Positions 35,613 through 47,907 are shown, numbered from the stretch's first letter. The stretch: 64,000 nucleotides of DNA from Antilocapra americana (GCA_007570785.1 ML664161.1:16830861-16894860); one strand, 5' to 3'. Translations and numbers: made by a program. Notes: generated from the letters alone by a model not told the origin.

Positions 35613-36329
35613 CATAAGACACGAATAGAATACAAGCTCAGCACTCCATCCTGTTACTTTAGCTCCCCTTACCACACATCAAGTAGACTTTCAAACAACA
35701 CTGGTATCTTTGCAACACTGGTAGATTTGTTGATGGGCTGCCCTCAAGCTTCCAGAACACACTATGCTTATGTGAACCACAAGCCAGAAGTGCCTAAACA
35801 GGTACACTAGTAATTGTAACCAATGACTAGTTAGTGTAGAAATAAAAATACTCATCTCAGATCCCACTTTCTTGTCTGGGACAATACTGAGTACTAAGTT
35901 TTGAATGGTTTTCCAGTTTCCCTATGGGATAGTAATTACCACTCACCCATGACAAGAGTTGACTTAATAACTTGTCTCTTAAGGACTGCCTTCCTTCCCT
36001 TGATTACTTTCTTCTTTATCGATACATGTTCCTTGCACCTCTCCAAAGACTGCTTGACTCAAATCCTAACTCTGTTAGTCTGCTTTGGGAGAAACCCAGA
36101 CCAAGACAGAGTAACTCATAACTCGTACTTAGTGGGAAACAGATTATTACAAGACCAAGGTCATATGAGAACAAGGAGAAAATTCTGTCTGGCAGAGTTA
36201 GATATCAATTTGAGGTCTTAAAAATAAATAAGAATTTGCCAATTGGAAGTGATAAAATTCAATAATACTGGCAGCTATACACTGTACATCTGTTTTCTAC
36301 CTTGATTCTTAGAAAAGTTTTACGGGTTA

Positions 36330-36440
36330 GGTGCTTACTGATATCCTATTTCTTGCAATTGAAGAAACTGGGACTTAGAGAGATTAATCAATTTACATAA
36401 GGCTAGCCTGCCTGTGAATGGCAGGGCTAAGATATAAATG
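36330..36440 (-). repeat. Probable MIR fragment, minus strand
   Basis: 'attgaagaaactgggactta', 'gagagattaatcaatttac' and 'ctgtgaatggcagggctaag' follow antisense MIR order. Confidence 0.55.
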
Positions 36441-36456
36441 AAGTACCATATGGTTC

Positions 36457-36663
36457 TGGTGACTCAGATGGTAAAATGTCTGCCTGCAATGTGGGAGTCT
36501 GGGTTCGATCCCTGGGTTGGGAAGATCCCGTGGAGAAGGAAATGGCAACCCACTCCAGTACTCTTGTTTGGAAAATCCCATGGACGGGAGGAGCCTGGTA
36601 GGCTATGGGGATGCAAAGAGTCAGACATGACTGAGTGACTTCACTTTCACTTTATTTTTCACT
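36457..36663 (+). repeat. Bov-tA SINE with 9-bp TSD, plus strand
   Basis: The TSD 'atatggttc' at 36448-36456 and 36664-36672 fixes the ends. The body has 'gtctgcctgcaatgtgggag' and 'ggttcgatccctgggttgg' and ends in 'gactgagtgacttcacttt' plus a T-rich tail, a tail variant different from the other copies here. Confidence 0.93.
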
Positions 36664-36675
36664 ATATGGTTCAAG

Positions 36676-36730
36676 AGTCATAGTTCTTCACAAGACTATA
36701 CTGCAGTCATAGTTCTTCACAAGACTATAC
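36676..36730 (+). repeat. Short tandem duplication, 29-bp period
   Basis: Two identical 26-base blocks beginning 'agtcatagttcttcacaa' lie at 36676-36701 and 36705-36730, three bases apart. They sit three bases beyond the right TSD of the adjacent SINE. Confidence 0.95.
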
Positions 36731-36764
36731 AGTAGGAAGAAAACAGGCTTTCCAGGCAAAAGGA

Positions 36765-36985
36765 TCTGAGCTTGGATCCTCCTTCGTATTAGCTGTGGGT
36801 CATTGAGTGAAAGTTAACTTATAAGTTTGTTTTCTCCGCTGAAATAGGACATAATTACTATGAAGAAAGCTTTTCTAAGTAAGGTCTAACTGAATATAAT
36901 ATGTAAAGTATCCACTACAATGCTTGTCATTAGTAGGCACTCAGTAAATAGAGCATAGTTGTTGTCATATGTCATATAGTATGAT
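36765..36985 (+). repeat. MIR SINE, plus strand
   Basis: Sense order is visible: 'gatctgagcttggatcctcc', 'ttagctgtgggtcattgag', 'aagtttgttttctccgctga', and near the end 'gtaggcactcagtaaata'. Confidence 0.65.
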
Positions 36986-38172
36986 TATTATGGGCAAGTG
37001 ATACTGTTCATGTGAAAATTTTATGTGTACTCTGAACACCAGCCTCTATTACTTCACAATATACTTTAGTGTGTCTAGAGTACAGTGTTCATGGTGAAAA
37101 GTCATGATAAACGAGGTTACAATGGAACGTTAGGACCTGTTATTTAAAAGATATGTATGTCAAGCTGAGGTTAACATTATCCTTAAGGAAGCCATCAGAT
37201 GACATGTTTACACCTTAATTTTGGGATCAAGTAGGAATGGAATGGAATTGTTCAGATGTGTGTGGGGTCTTTTAGTGCAGTGGCTAAGATGGTCACTAAG
37301 AATGACCAATTAGAGGAAAGTGAGTCTGAAGGCAGAGGGCCTTTTAGTAGACATTTGGGATCTGTTGTAGGATTTTTTTTTTCTCCATTCATTGGTCTCC
37401 AACAAAGCACAAAAAAAATTAATGAATGTGAGTAAATTCAAAGATTGTGTGTGAGAGAGACAAAAAGAGAAATGAAGTAGTTAAAAGAAGGAGAGAAAAG
37501 ATACCTTAAAACAGCAGCCTTCCCTTCTCCGTCAGCACCACTGAAGGGTAATGCCCTCAGATTGGCTCTGGACACTGAAGATCTACCCACTTGGGGTCCA
37601 CAGTAGGGAACAGACATTCCAAGTAACACTTCTCATTTTGCTCTCAGACTTCTATCCTTGACTATTCTTGTGGAATGGGAATCTTCGGTCTAGTTCACTT
37701 GATTTCCAACACTGACCTAGTCTGTAGCTTTGGCTTGGTTTGGAGAGTGTTCCCCTGAGCCTCAGTTGGCTCATCTATAAATGAGCACTAATAACTATCC
37801 TGCTATCCCCATAGGAACAAATGCTTTTCCACTCCAAACAAGGCGGTCTCCTTCCATTTAATAATTATTTCTTTGCTATGAAGCATTCACAAAAGCTAAA
37901 TCATTATTCAGTCAAACTGTTTCTTTACCTAAAAGTTTCAATCTCTATTTTCCTATTTAATCTTGTAGTAGAAGTTAAAAAGACCATAAAATCACATAAT
38001 TCCACTCCACTTTAATATTATTTTTTTTAACATGGGTTTTAGGAAACAAGTTACTCAATTTTGGCCCTTTTGGACCATGAATTGTCCAAGTTGCTTATCT
38101 GTCCATGTCCAGTTTTATTACTCTACTTTCTTAAAATGATTTTTAAATATTAATTGCTTCTTTTCAAAGCTG
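36986..38172. other. Unique DNA with a weak MIR trace
   Basis: No gene. 37690-37800 has a MIR-like string ('cctgagcctcagttggctca', 'tctataaatgagcactaata'). Confidence 0.45.
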
Positions 38173-38173
38173 T

Positions 38174-38193
38174 AATAATAATAATAATAATAA
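38174..38193 (+). repeat. (AAT)n microsatellite
   Basis: About seven copies of AAT in uninterrupted array. Confidence 0.95.
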
Positions 38194-38534
38194 CTTCATC
38201 TGATTCATTTAGTTCTCCTTCAGTTTATATCACTCTGCATCTTTTACAAATGCTGGATTCTGGCACCTCCAAAATGTTGAAGGGGATGGTTCTTGGCCTC
38301 AGGGCTTTTACTTGCACTGTTCCATCTTGAGCTCTCAAAACCCTTTTCTTTCTTTCAAAGTTCTGCCTAAAATAATAGGGGAGACTAATTGAGGAAAACA
38401 TGGGGATTCTCTGTGCTATCTTAAACACTTTTCTGTTCATATGAAATTACTCTAAAATTTTATTTTTCTAAAAAAAATTGATGATTCCAGTTTGAAAAAT
38501 CGTGTATACAGAATTTATATGTGGATGCTAGTTT

Positions 38535-38550
38535 GTGTGTGTGTGTGTGC
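38535..38550 (+). repeat. (GT)n microsatellite
   Basis: Eight GT units follow 'ctagttt'. A short GA-rich run lies downstream (38556-38566). Confidence 0.95.
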
Positions 38551-38762
38551 AAGAAAGAGAGAGAGCACCAATAGGAGGTAGGAATTTGGGCTTAGCTAGC
38601 CTAAAAAGGAATACTTTAAGGTGAAACTGAAAAGCACTCTGGTTAGTCTGGCAGTAATGCAAAGGGTCAGCATTTTCTCCAAGGGAATTAATATCTAACT
38701 CTAGTAGGTAGTCTCCAAGATGGCCTCCAATTATCCACATTTTCTGGTATTTACCTTGTTGT

Positions 38763-38897
38763 ATTGGAGAAGGAAATGGCAACCCACTCCAGTATTCTTG
38801 TCTGGAGAATCACATGGACAGAGGAGCCTGGCAAGCTACAGTCCATGCAGTCTCAAAGTGTCAGATACAACTTAGTGAACGACCAAACCACCACCAC
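38763..38897 (+). repeat. Bov-tA/Bov-A SINE, 5'-truncated, plus strand
   Basis: Begins 'attggagaaggaaatggcaa', contains 'ccactccagtattcttgtct', and ends in an ACC-rich tail ('accaccaccaccc'). Confidence 0.9.
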
Positions 38898-39356
38898 CCA
38901 GCTGCATAAACTATTTTCACTTGAAATCAGGGCTGTCTCTAGTGACCAGTACAATATAGTGGACATGGTGGTATGTGAGTTCCCAGGTAAGCTCATAAAT
39001 GATGTTGGAACTTTCACCTTAGTTTCTTGGGAATCAAGGAACCACTCCAGGGGAGTGGAGGAAAGCTAGGCACCATATCATGTGGGAAAGTCTTCACAGA
39101 GAGAAACCAAAGGCCCCAGCCAACTACTAGGACTAAGTTGCTAGCTATGCAAGTGAGTTTCATCACATCTTCTACTTCCTTCAGATAACTGCAGCCCAAT
39201 TTGACAGATGACTGCAAATGAATGAGAGACTCTAAATAAGAATGGCCTGCTGAGCCCTTCTTAATTTCTTGATCCACAGAAGCTGGGAGAAATGATAAAT
39301 CACTATTATTGTTTTAATGTATTAAATTGGGGTGATTTATATGATGCAAAAACTAA

Positions 39357-39537
39357 AGAATCAGTGGTAAAGAACTCACCTGCCAATGCAAGAGATGCAG
39401 GTTCAATCCCTGGGTCAGGAAGATCCCCTGGAGTAAAAAATGACAACCCACTCCAACATCCTTGCCTGGAAAATTCCATGGACATAGGAGCCTGGTGGGC
39501 TACATTATATGAGTGAGTCAGACATGACTAAGCATGA
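39357..39537 (+). repeat. Bov-tA SINE, plus strand, head-truncated
   Basis: Starts inside the tRNA head at 'gaatcagtggtaaagaac', then 'tcaatccctgggtcaggaag' and 'gcctggtgggctacatta', ending 'gtcagacatgactaagca'. Confidence 0.9.
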
Positions 39538-39879
39538 AGGCACTCAGTATGTGCCAGGAAATCCACTAGGTGTTTTTGCAAACATTATTCTGTAGCCAGT
39601 CTTTTGGCATGGATTTATTTATGTTCATTTCACAGATTTAAACAAATTCAAAACCAAGATAATTTAGGGTGGAAGCAGGTAGGAGAGAAGAAAGGAAGTA
39701 GGACAAAGGAAAAAAAGCACTATTTGGATTAGAATTGGTAAAGAGCTTAGAAGTAAAAATGGCTTTACCATGAGAGGCAGCTGGGAACTCATTGCCTGTT
39801 AGTAATTTATTTGAGTCCAGCTTCATTTAATGAAGGCTAGAAACCCTAAAAAATAATACAAATGAATCTATATATTAAT

Positions 39880-40178
39880 ACTATTAATACAAAACAGAAA
39901 CAGACTCACAGCATAGAAAACAAACTTATAGTTACCAAAGAGGGAAGTGAAGGGGAGAGAAATTAAGAGAATGAAATTAATAGATAAAAACTACTATACA
40001 TAAAATAGATAAGAAACTAGGATTTATTTCCCTGTATTATATTCCCTTGTATTATAGTCAATATCTTCTAATGATTTGCAATGGAAAATAATCTGAAAAA
40101 ATGTATATATTTATGAATCACTTTGCTGTACAACTGAAACTAGCACAATATTGTAAATCAACAGAAAAGTAAAAAAAA
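39880..40178 (+). repeat. L1 3' end (older artiodactyl type), plus strand
   Basis: 'acagactcacagcatagaaa', 'aacttatagttaccaaagag' and 'tgctgtacaactgaaactag', then 'acaatattgtaaatcaac' and an A-run, are the terminal blocks of an older L1 subfamily. Confidence 0.8.
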
Positions 40179-41255
40179 AGCATTCTATTGGCATATGTGT
40201 GACTGGATTAAACCAGAGAGAAAATACAGGTAATAATGAGTCAGTCAATGCCTCAACTAGGATGGTGGTTACAAAAATATTTTAAACTGATAATCTCTGC
40301 TCCTAAGAAATTATTTATCAAGTTTAAGAGTTTGGTCCTTCTTCAAAATTTCATTAATAAGATCTTTTCTGCCTTTCCTTACCAAGAATTCTCATTCATG
40401 TGACTTTTAAAGCTCCAGGAACTTCATAAATATTCACATATACAAACAGAGTACTGATAGAGTCATATAACTGCATGCATGAGTCAACACCTTGGAATCT
40501 ATTCCCATCATCTTCAATTTTTAAGCCAAAGAACAGTTTGTTTTCTCATCCACTCAGTAAGGTTTTAAAAGTATGATTGATTAAGTCCTTTTTTTGGTTT
40601 GTAACCAGTAACAAAAGTGTTTTCAGTTTAAAAAAAGGAAAGCATAAGATTGAAGAATGAAAGTTTCTTGCATTAAGAATTATACCATAACCCATATTTG
40701 TATCTCTGGATAGAAATTCTTTCTGATAGATTATCTACCTTTAGTTGGTATCTGAAGACATCAGTTCATGTGGTCTTGAAAAGACACCAAATGTTTATTT
40801 TCACCATTTGGAGAAATGGTCATATGTCCCTGATGATCTGTGACCTGATCTCAGAAACATTTCTTTGAGAGGTATTTATTTTGGCACATCATTTTGGAAT
40901 AATTATGGTAAACTTTAAAATCATTTATTTCTTTTATAATATATACAACAGTTCTGAGCTGTGTAACTATTTGACTTTCATTGTTAGCTATTATAATTGG
41001 CCTAAAAAATCATCAATGCATAAGTTTATGAATTAATTCACTTGGGAAGCTCTTAGCTTTCTGGGCTGGTATATAATATATAATACCAGTGGTCAGAATT
41101 TTTCCAAACAGCAGTTATTGTTGGAAAATTACATATAAATGAAAAAATATGACTGTGAGATTGAAGATGCTATTTAAAATGTTTAGTGCTTTTTGTGAAA
41201 AGCTTGTGACAGAACCAATAAGACCTTTAATTTATAAGCAACAAGTCTAACCACT
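40179..41255. other. Unique AT-rich DNA
   Basis: No gene or repeat recognised. Confidence 0.5.
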
Positions 41256-41660
41256 TGTAAAGGTAACAGTAGCTACTATAAGAGATAAATTCCCATATCT
41301 CAGAGGCTTAGCATGAAAGAAGTTTATTTCTCACTTAGAAAATCCTAGGCAAAATCCTGACTGACAAGTAGCTTTCTACCAAATGGTCCAAGGACCCAGA
41401 TTCTTCTATCTTGTGGCTCTATAGCTTCAACTGGGGCCTCCAAGATCACTGTGTCCATTGCATCAAGCCAGAAGGGGATAAAAATTATGCATGAGAGACT
41501 TTATGGACCAGATGTTGAAGGATATACATCATCTTTGATTACATCCTATTGGCCAAAATTCACTCACATGGCCACATTTAACTGAAAATGAGTCTAAGAA
41601 ATACAGTCTACCTGAGTGTCCAGCAGAAGAGGAAAGGTTTAGCTACAGCAGCTAGCAATT
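41256..41660 (+). repeat. Ancient mammalian interspersed repeat, family unassigned
   Basis: 'agaagtttatttctcactta', 'cttgtggctctatagcttca', 'cattggccaaaattcactc'-like and 'cacatggccacatttaact' occur in the order of an old, high-copy mammalian LTR-like repeat. I cannot name the family. Confidence 0.45.
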
Positions 41661-41904
41661 CCTACCATAAGAGCTAAATGCTTTATTCTTTTTAATGTCA
41701 GCCTTAGAATCTGAGTACAAAATTTATTTTTACCAATATTTTGGGTAATACAAAACCACCAGCACTCTTTTTCCCAAGTGCTCTGATTTCTCATTGTCTG
41801 GCTTTAGGGAGTGAGAATGACTGTTACTATGATTTCATACTGGTATTGACATAATTATCCATATTTATTCATTTATTTATTTTTATTTGGCTAAGCCATA
41901 TGAC

Positions 41905-42022
41905 AGAGAAGGAAACGGCAACCCACTCCAGTATTCTTGCCTGGGAAATGCCATGGACAGAAGAGCCTACGAGCTAGAGGCCATGGGATTGCAAAGAGTT
42001 GGGCACAAAGGAATGAGTCCAC
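41905..42022 (+). repeat. Bov-tA/Bov-A SINE, 5'-truncated, plus strand
   Basis: 'gagaaggaaacggcaaccca' through 'gattgcaaagagttgggcac'. The head is absent. Confidence 0.9.
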
Positions 42023-43014
42023 AGCAGAAGTAGTAGTAAGTCATATAATCATGAGACCTTGATTTGTAAAGTGATGTGGATCACTGAAACCCTATCCTCA
42101 ATCATGATGGCACCACACTTGATAAACTCATTCTCCTGCCCTTTCCTTTTTAAAAAAACACCCTGATAGCTTTTTTTTCCCCTTCTTTTCTGCTTCTCAG
42201 TAAAACTCTGGAAATCTGTGCTATAATTAAAAGAAACAATATTCTCTGGTAACAGGAATCATGGGAATGTTCTCAGACCAATTTGTTTCTCAGCTCAAGT
42301 TAACCATAAGAAGCTGTTTTTGGTACAGGGACTCTCAAGGGAAATCAAGAGAACCTCAGATACTTGTTCAGAATTTCCAGGTTAAGTGGAACAGAGAATC
42401 CGTGACAAGTGGCTGTGCCACCTGAAAGTTGATGAGCATCTGGAGGCCCCCAAATTTCTCTATGTATTCACTAATTGCCCCTCCACAAACACACATAAAT
42501 CTTATTCCAAATCAGCCCATCAAAGAATCATAACTTTAGAATATTCCAATTCCTTATGATGTTAACATTGCCATTTAAGATTTCATAGACTATTATTGAG
42601 AAATAAATTAAGAAGAAAAATCTTCATTATATACCATGTCAAACAGTTCTTTATTTTCTAAGTGACCTAAGTAACAGAAGTTAGTCCTTAGACCAACCTG
42701 ACCACAAAATACTTCTTAGAAGTGCTACAGAACCTTTTGTCATAGCACTCAACTAGTAATTTTCATTTGTTGCTCTACATTAGTGATAATTAATGAAGCT
42801 TTCAAAAGGGAAGACATGCAATCTTATCATCCTAACAAATTAGCTATTTCCAACTTTTCTAATTTATTTCTCATCCTTATTTATGTATATTTAGGGTCTT
42901 GTTATTGCTGTTAATAATGTTCTTGTTAATATCTTTTAAACTTTTTACTTCTTTTAGTGTCCTACAGAGCCTGATTTTGAATGCAGTATGTACTAATAAA
43001 CATTTGTTGACAAA
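42023..43014. other. Unique DNA
   Basis: No gene or repeat recognised. Confidence 0.5.
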
Positions 43015-43125
43015 TATTTATTCATCTCCAACTATGTACTAGATACTGTCCTGGGTCCTGGGAGACAGTGAGACATGAGATAAAAATTCTGCCTCAAGTA
43101 CCTTATGTTCTAGGAGTGAGGATGG
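43015..43125 (+). repeat. Possible L2/MIR-related fragment
   Basis: 'caactatgtactagatactg', 'tcctgggtcctgggagacag' and 'acttatgttctagg'-like wording resembles an ancient L2/MIR-type 3' region. Another weak match follows at 43925-44000. Confidence 0.35.
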
Positions 43126-43448
43126 GGAGATAGACAATAAGATTTATGTGAAGACAGAAGTTAGATAATGAGATAACTATGGGGAGCTGAGATTTGAATG
43201 GTGAGAAAGAGGCAGCTGTGTGAAGACCCAGGGATGAGTGATTAGTCCAAGCAGAAAACAACAGCTAAAAGAGGTGTGGATTTGGTATGTTCCAGGTACA
43301 GCACAAAGGCCACTGTGGCCAAAATATAGTGAGCAAAGAGAGAAAGGGAAAGAGGTAAGGTGGAGAAGTCAATAGGGAACCTTGGAGTCCCTGTAGATAT
43401 GAAAAATTTTATCAAGAAGCCATAGGAAGTTGTTAAACTGAGGCATAG

Positions 43449-43654
43449 AAGTGAAGTCACTCAGTTGTGTCCGACTCTTTGCCACCCCATGGACTGTAGC
43501 CTACAAGGTTCCTCTGTCCATGGAATTTTCCAGGCAAGAGTACTGGAGTGGGTTGCCATTCCTTCTCCAGGAGATCTTCCCGACCCAGGGATCGAACTCA
43601 GGTCTCCCACATCGCAGGCAGACGCTTTACCATCTGAGCCACCAGGGAAGCCCC
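43449..43654 (-). repeat. Bov-tA SINE with 15-bp TSD, minus strand
   Basis: A young-looking full-length copy, close to consensus across the whole body. 'taaa[c/t]tgaggcatag' flanks it at 43434-43448 and 43655-43669 (one mismatch). Reading frames on both strands here are SINE-derived. Confidence 0.95.
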
Positions 43655-43669
43655 TAAATTGAGGCATAG

Positions 43670-44264
43670 GTAAGATCTAATTTATGTTTTGATGACTCCA
43701 GTTTCAATGTGGAAAAGACGAAAGTCTGGGTGGGCAGATGAGTCTGGTTTTAAACTAGTACTATATTGGGGGAGATATTGAGAAATGCTTGGACTCTGGG
43801 TATATTCTGGAAGTAGAGGCAACAGGGCTACCATGAATTATATGTGTGCTATGAAGAATTAAGTGGAATAAAAGAAAACTCTTAGGACTGTGGTACCATT
43901 TATCATGATGGAGATAATTTGATGATATTCATTCAAACATTTATTAAATGATTGCTTTGTATCAAACACTATGTTAGGCGTTGTGAACAGGAAGAATTCC
44001 CTAAGGAATTCTAATCTAAGCAAGAGTGCTGAGGGCTGGCATTAAGGCAGGGGAAGAAGGATGAAGAGGAAATAACAAATTTAAGACATATGTGGGAGGT
44101 GGAATTGGCAGAATATGGTGCCTGATGTTGAGAGTGAGAAAAGATTCTAGGATGATTTGAAAATTGCTGATTTAAGTGGGTAGATGGCAATACCATTAAC
44201 ATAGAGGGAATACATGTTAAGAAATGTTTGTGGAAAAAGTCCTTAGTACATTAATGATGAAAGC
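43670..44264. other. Unique DNA
   Basis: No gene. See the preceding entry for a weak L2/MIR trace at 43925-44000. Confidence 0.45.
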
Positions 44265-44480
44265 TAATCATTACCAATCACTTCTTATGTACCCAGCACT
44301 GTGCTTAGTACCTAACACAAATGACCTCATTTAATTGTCAAAACATTACTGATACACAATTATTGTATCCCCCTTTTTTTCAGAGGATTTATCTGGAAAT
44401 TATGGGGATTAAATAACTTGCTCAGTGCTGCATATGTAGTCAGTAGCGGAGCCAGGTCCTGGATCCGTGACACCAATATT
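44265..44480 (-). repeat. MIR SINE, minus strand
   Basis: 'tgtacccagcactgtgctta', 'aaatgacctcatttaattgt', 'tattgtatccccctttttt' and 'gcggagccaggtcctggatc' follow the antisense MIR order. Confidence 0.7.
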
Positions 44481-46283
44481 TGTAGATATTGGATTTAAAT
44501 TGCCATACATATCCAATTATGGGCATTTTGTACATTTATAAACATGGATCTAGAACTTGGAAAGTGACTTGGATACACAGATTTGAGAACTGACAGCATA
44601 AAAGTGATTGTTTGATTCCATATCCAGTAGTGGTTTCCTCCTTCCCTGCCTGGCTTTCCTTCACTCTAATGTGATTCCTAGGATCACCTTCCAAATAGTC
44701 TACTTGCAACTGAACCCTCAACCCAGAGTCTGCTTCTGAGGGAATCCAAACCCAGACAGAAACTGTCTGAAAGTAAATAGAAGCTGAAGGAAAAATGGCA
44801 CAACCTCTTTCTTAAGAACTTGGCTATGTAAGGAGGGAAATCAATAGGGGTGACCACAAGAGACTGTAGAAATAGTTTTTAAGAAAGGAAAGAGCTAATT
44901 TTATGTGCTAGGAGGAAAGAGTTAGTAGCAAAGGAACATTGAAGAGGTCCTGGGAAAAATTCTGTTATTTTCTGTGAGGTCGAGAAGTTCTCTGCTCAGA
45001 AAGAGTGGTGACAGAGAAAAGGTGAGGTGAGGTTTTCAGTGGTTGATGAGGGGTTGAAGACCACAGATTTTTGGTGATATCAGTCTAAGTGCTTGCATGA
45101 TTTTTGCCATCAGAGCTCAGCAATCAGAGAGCAGAAATTGAGAAAATGACGACAAGAATAACACAAAAAGGGTTAAAGCTTCCAGAACTGACATTTTTGA
45201 GTAATCCACGTGTCCAGAGTAGGAACAAAAGTGTTCAAGTGAACGTGCAACAGCCTAGGTACTCCCAGTGACTCTAGTTCTTGCTGACCTGAGCACAGAC
45301 CACTTTATTGAGACTTCAAAACCCCAACCATCTCAACTTTGTTTCCTTAAGTCCTCTTTGCCTCACTTCAGACGTAATGAATATTGCTGTCTTTTTTTTA
45401 AAGTAAAATTAAAGGAGCTATGAGGTCACTGAGTTGTTGAAACTAGAAACAGTCCCAGAGAAGTACTCACTTGCCAAGATTATAATACAAGTTAGTGGGG
45501 AAGACACAAGGCAGCCTTTTCTATTTACTATACTGAGACATCTTACATAAAGGCAGGGAAAGAAACAGGCAGGAGCAGAGAGGGGAACAGGAAAAAAGGA
45601 AAGTAATTGGGTTTTGTCCTTTTTAAGAAATTTGGAATTTGCATTATACTTTTCTTAATTCTTGCCAAGTATTTTAATTCCCACAATTTATTAATTTGAT
45701 TTCCATCAGAGACCAAATAAGTAATCTAATAACCCTGATTCTCTCATGGGGACCATTATCACTTTGTCTTTCAAGAAATGACCTTCCTTCAGCTAAAAGG
45801 ATGGGGTGATGCAGTGGATGAGATTGCCATGGTCAGTTTAGAGCCCACTGTCCACGACTGAGAGGCCCTCCTTCTTCCCTGAGGAAGACCTCTGCACTCA
45901 GCTCTGTCTCAGGAGGCAAAGGGGGCAGGAGATCAGGCAGGCTAATTAACTCAAGTCTCTCCCTTTGGCTGTAGAAATCATTAATCATAGAGCCACCACA
46001 TGGCTACTGATCTTTTAATGATGATTTTAATTTGCATACTAAGCAAACAGTCTCAAGAATGTTGCTTTGGGTAGAATTTGTGAGCCATGCTTAGGCAGGT
46101 TATTTCAAAGTCAATTGCACTTTAATACTCTGTTTTGAAAAGTCACTCTTTCATTTTGACAACTTCATTTTGTAAATACCATCATTGGGCTGTCATTTGC
46201 TTGGTGCTGAGTAAATTAATCCCAACCAAGCATGTATTAGTTTTAATAAGAAAAGAAAAAAGGTTAAATTTAAAATTGCTTTT
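44481..46283. other. 1.8 kb repeat-free stretch, candidate conserved non-coding element
   Basis: There is no gene, SINE or LINE in 1.8 kb, unlike the rest of the window. Between 45940 and 46240 it holds clustered homeodomain-type cores: 'gctaattaac' at 45941-45950, 'atcattaatcat' at 45977-45988, and a perfect POU octamer 'atttgcat' at 46030-46037. Function is inference only. Confidence 0.4.
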
Positions 46284-46301
46284 AAAATTGTAATGGTTGT
46301 G

Positions 46302-46446
46302 GGATTTCTATCATGGCCCACAGGCTAAGACTGCTCTACCAATGCAGAGGACCCAGGTTTGATCTCTAGTCAGAGTACTAGATGCCAAGTGCCACAAGTA
46401 AGACCCAGTGCTGCCAAATAAATTTTAAAAATAAATAAATAAAAAT
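46302..46446 (+). repeat. CHR-2-type tRNA SINE with 18-bp TSD
   Basis: The tRNA-derived body has a B-box-like 'ggtttgatctctagtcaga' and ends in an (AAAT)n tail. Direct repeats 'aaaattgtaatggttgtg' at 46284-46301 and 46447-46464 (one mismatch) set both ends. Confidence 0.88.
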
Positions 46447-46489
46447 AAAATTGTAATTGTTGTGAAATAGTCTGTTTTAGAACTAGAAA

Positions 46490-46625
46490 GGACTTTAGAT
46501 ATTAGCTACTCCAAGTGATTTGCAAATAAAATTAAGATACAGAGATGTTAAGTGACTCACCAGAGGTCACAGAGCAACTGACTGGCAGAGTAGAACTGGA
46601 TCAAAAGTCTGGTATTTTCCCCTCA
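46490..46625 (-). repeat. MIR SINE fragment, minus strand
   Basis: 'agatacagagatgttaagtg', 'actcaccagaggtcacagag' and 'aactggatcaaaagtctggt' give antisense MIR. Confidence 0.65.
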
Positions 46626-46974
46626 AACTATTAATGAAATTAGATAGATTAAGATACCATAGTGCTTCCAAACAATATACTGTTTTTTTTTCAGAATTAA
46701 TTAAATCCTACATAGTTGAGTGTATCTGAAAAGCCATATCATGTCAAGCTAATTTTCTTAATTTGAAAAGGAAAATCTACTTACTTGTTCTTCATTAAGT
46801 AATAAAACTTGTCTTGCACTAATGTGACCCAAAAATTGTAATCATGAAAAGAAACAGTTTAACTGTGCTCAGAACAGTACTTAAAATAAACAATTATATC
46901 TCAAAGACTTTGGAGTATAATGTATAGGGAATAAAGTGGCCTATCTTAATAAAAGATAAGAGGTTTCAAGCAAT

Positions 46975-47165
46975 TTACAAAGTTACAAGTGATCTCACAG
47001 CTACTTGCATTATTATAAATTATTCAATGATGTTACTTTCTTTCTATAACTTAAGACACAGGATTGTTATGTGACTTGTTCAAAGTCACACAGCTGGTTG
47101 GTGACCCTGCCTAGATTGGATTCTCCGCTCCAGGTCTCCTGCTCTCAGTTCCCCCACACTACAGT
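46975..47165 (-). repeat. MIR SINE, minus strand
   Basis: 'agtgatctcacagctacttg', 'gacttgttcaaagtcacac', 'agctggttggtgaccctgcc' and 'cccccacactacagta' follow the antisense MIR order nearly end to end. Confidence 0.75.
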
Positions 47166-47441
47166 AACAGCCCTTCATTGAACTAAGCATCATATTATGG
47201 TCATTCTGTGTTCTGGACATTGGCAAGTGATCAGATATTCACTCACTGAGTACAAAAGGCCCTGCTAAATTCCTTGATTGAAACTTAATCTCTGGGAGAA
47301 ATGGGACAGAGAGAATTACTCACTATTTCATCAGATTCCTCCTAACTCCTGTGTGGACCCTGTCAACTCTCTGATTCACTGCAGGGCCACCTCCATGGGG
47401 GAGGAGCACGTCCCTCTTTGGAAAATGCCCTTTTATCATAT

Positions 47442-47907
47442 TGTTAAGGAAAAAAAAAAAAACAGATCCAAAATGGTGTCACTCATGCTAAATAAAGTCC
47501 ATGATACCAAACCTAGATTTAACACCTATCAATAATATACTATAATTGTAGTTTCAACTTTCACCAGAAATGTAATCTTAATCACTCTGGTCAGCATCAG
47601 TGAGAGAATCTGTCACATGGGCCCTCTCTATCTCACCTCTGACCCACCAGGGGAAGAAGAGGCAATCTGCCTGATGAAACCTGTACAGTCCTTTAGCCCT
47701 CCCAAAAGATAATGTTCTGTCCCCAAAGAACTGTTTCTTACCTTTTGCTAATGACTTCCTCGCTCCACCTCCTTTCTATAAAAACTTCCATGTTATATAA
47801 CTTCTTGGAGCACCCTTGTTGCTACTAGATGGGATGCTGCCCAATTCGTGAATCACTAAAGTCAATTAAATCTTCCAATTTAGTCAGCTGAAGTTTGTTT
47901 TTTAACA
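47442..47907 (+). mobile_element. Solo LTR of a bovid endogenous retrovirus (ERV1-like)
   Basis: The 466-bp block starts 'tgttaa' and ends 'ttaaca', a perfect 6-bp inverted terminal pair of the TG...CA type. It has an A-rich start, a TATA box 'tataaaaa' at 47777-47784, a polyadenylation signal variant 'attaaa' at 47865-47870, and a T-rich end. Flanking four-mers are 'atat' (47438-47441) and 'acat' (47908-47911), compatible with a 4-bp TSD that has one transition. No internal retroviral genes are present, so it is the product of LTR-LTR recombination. The GC/TATA/U5 wording resembles the common bovid ERV1 LTR family. Confidence 0.78.
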
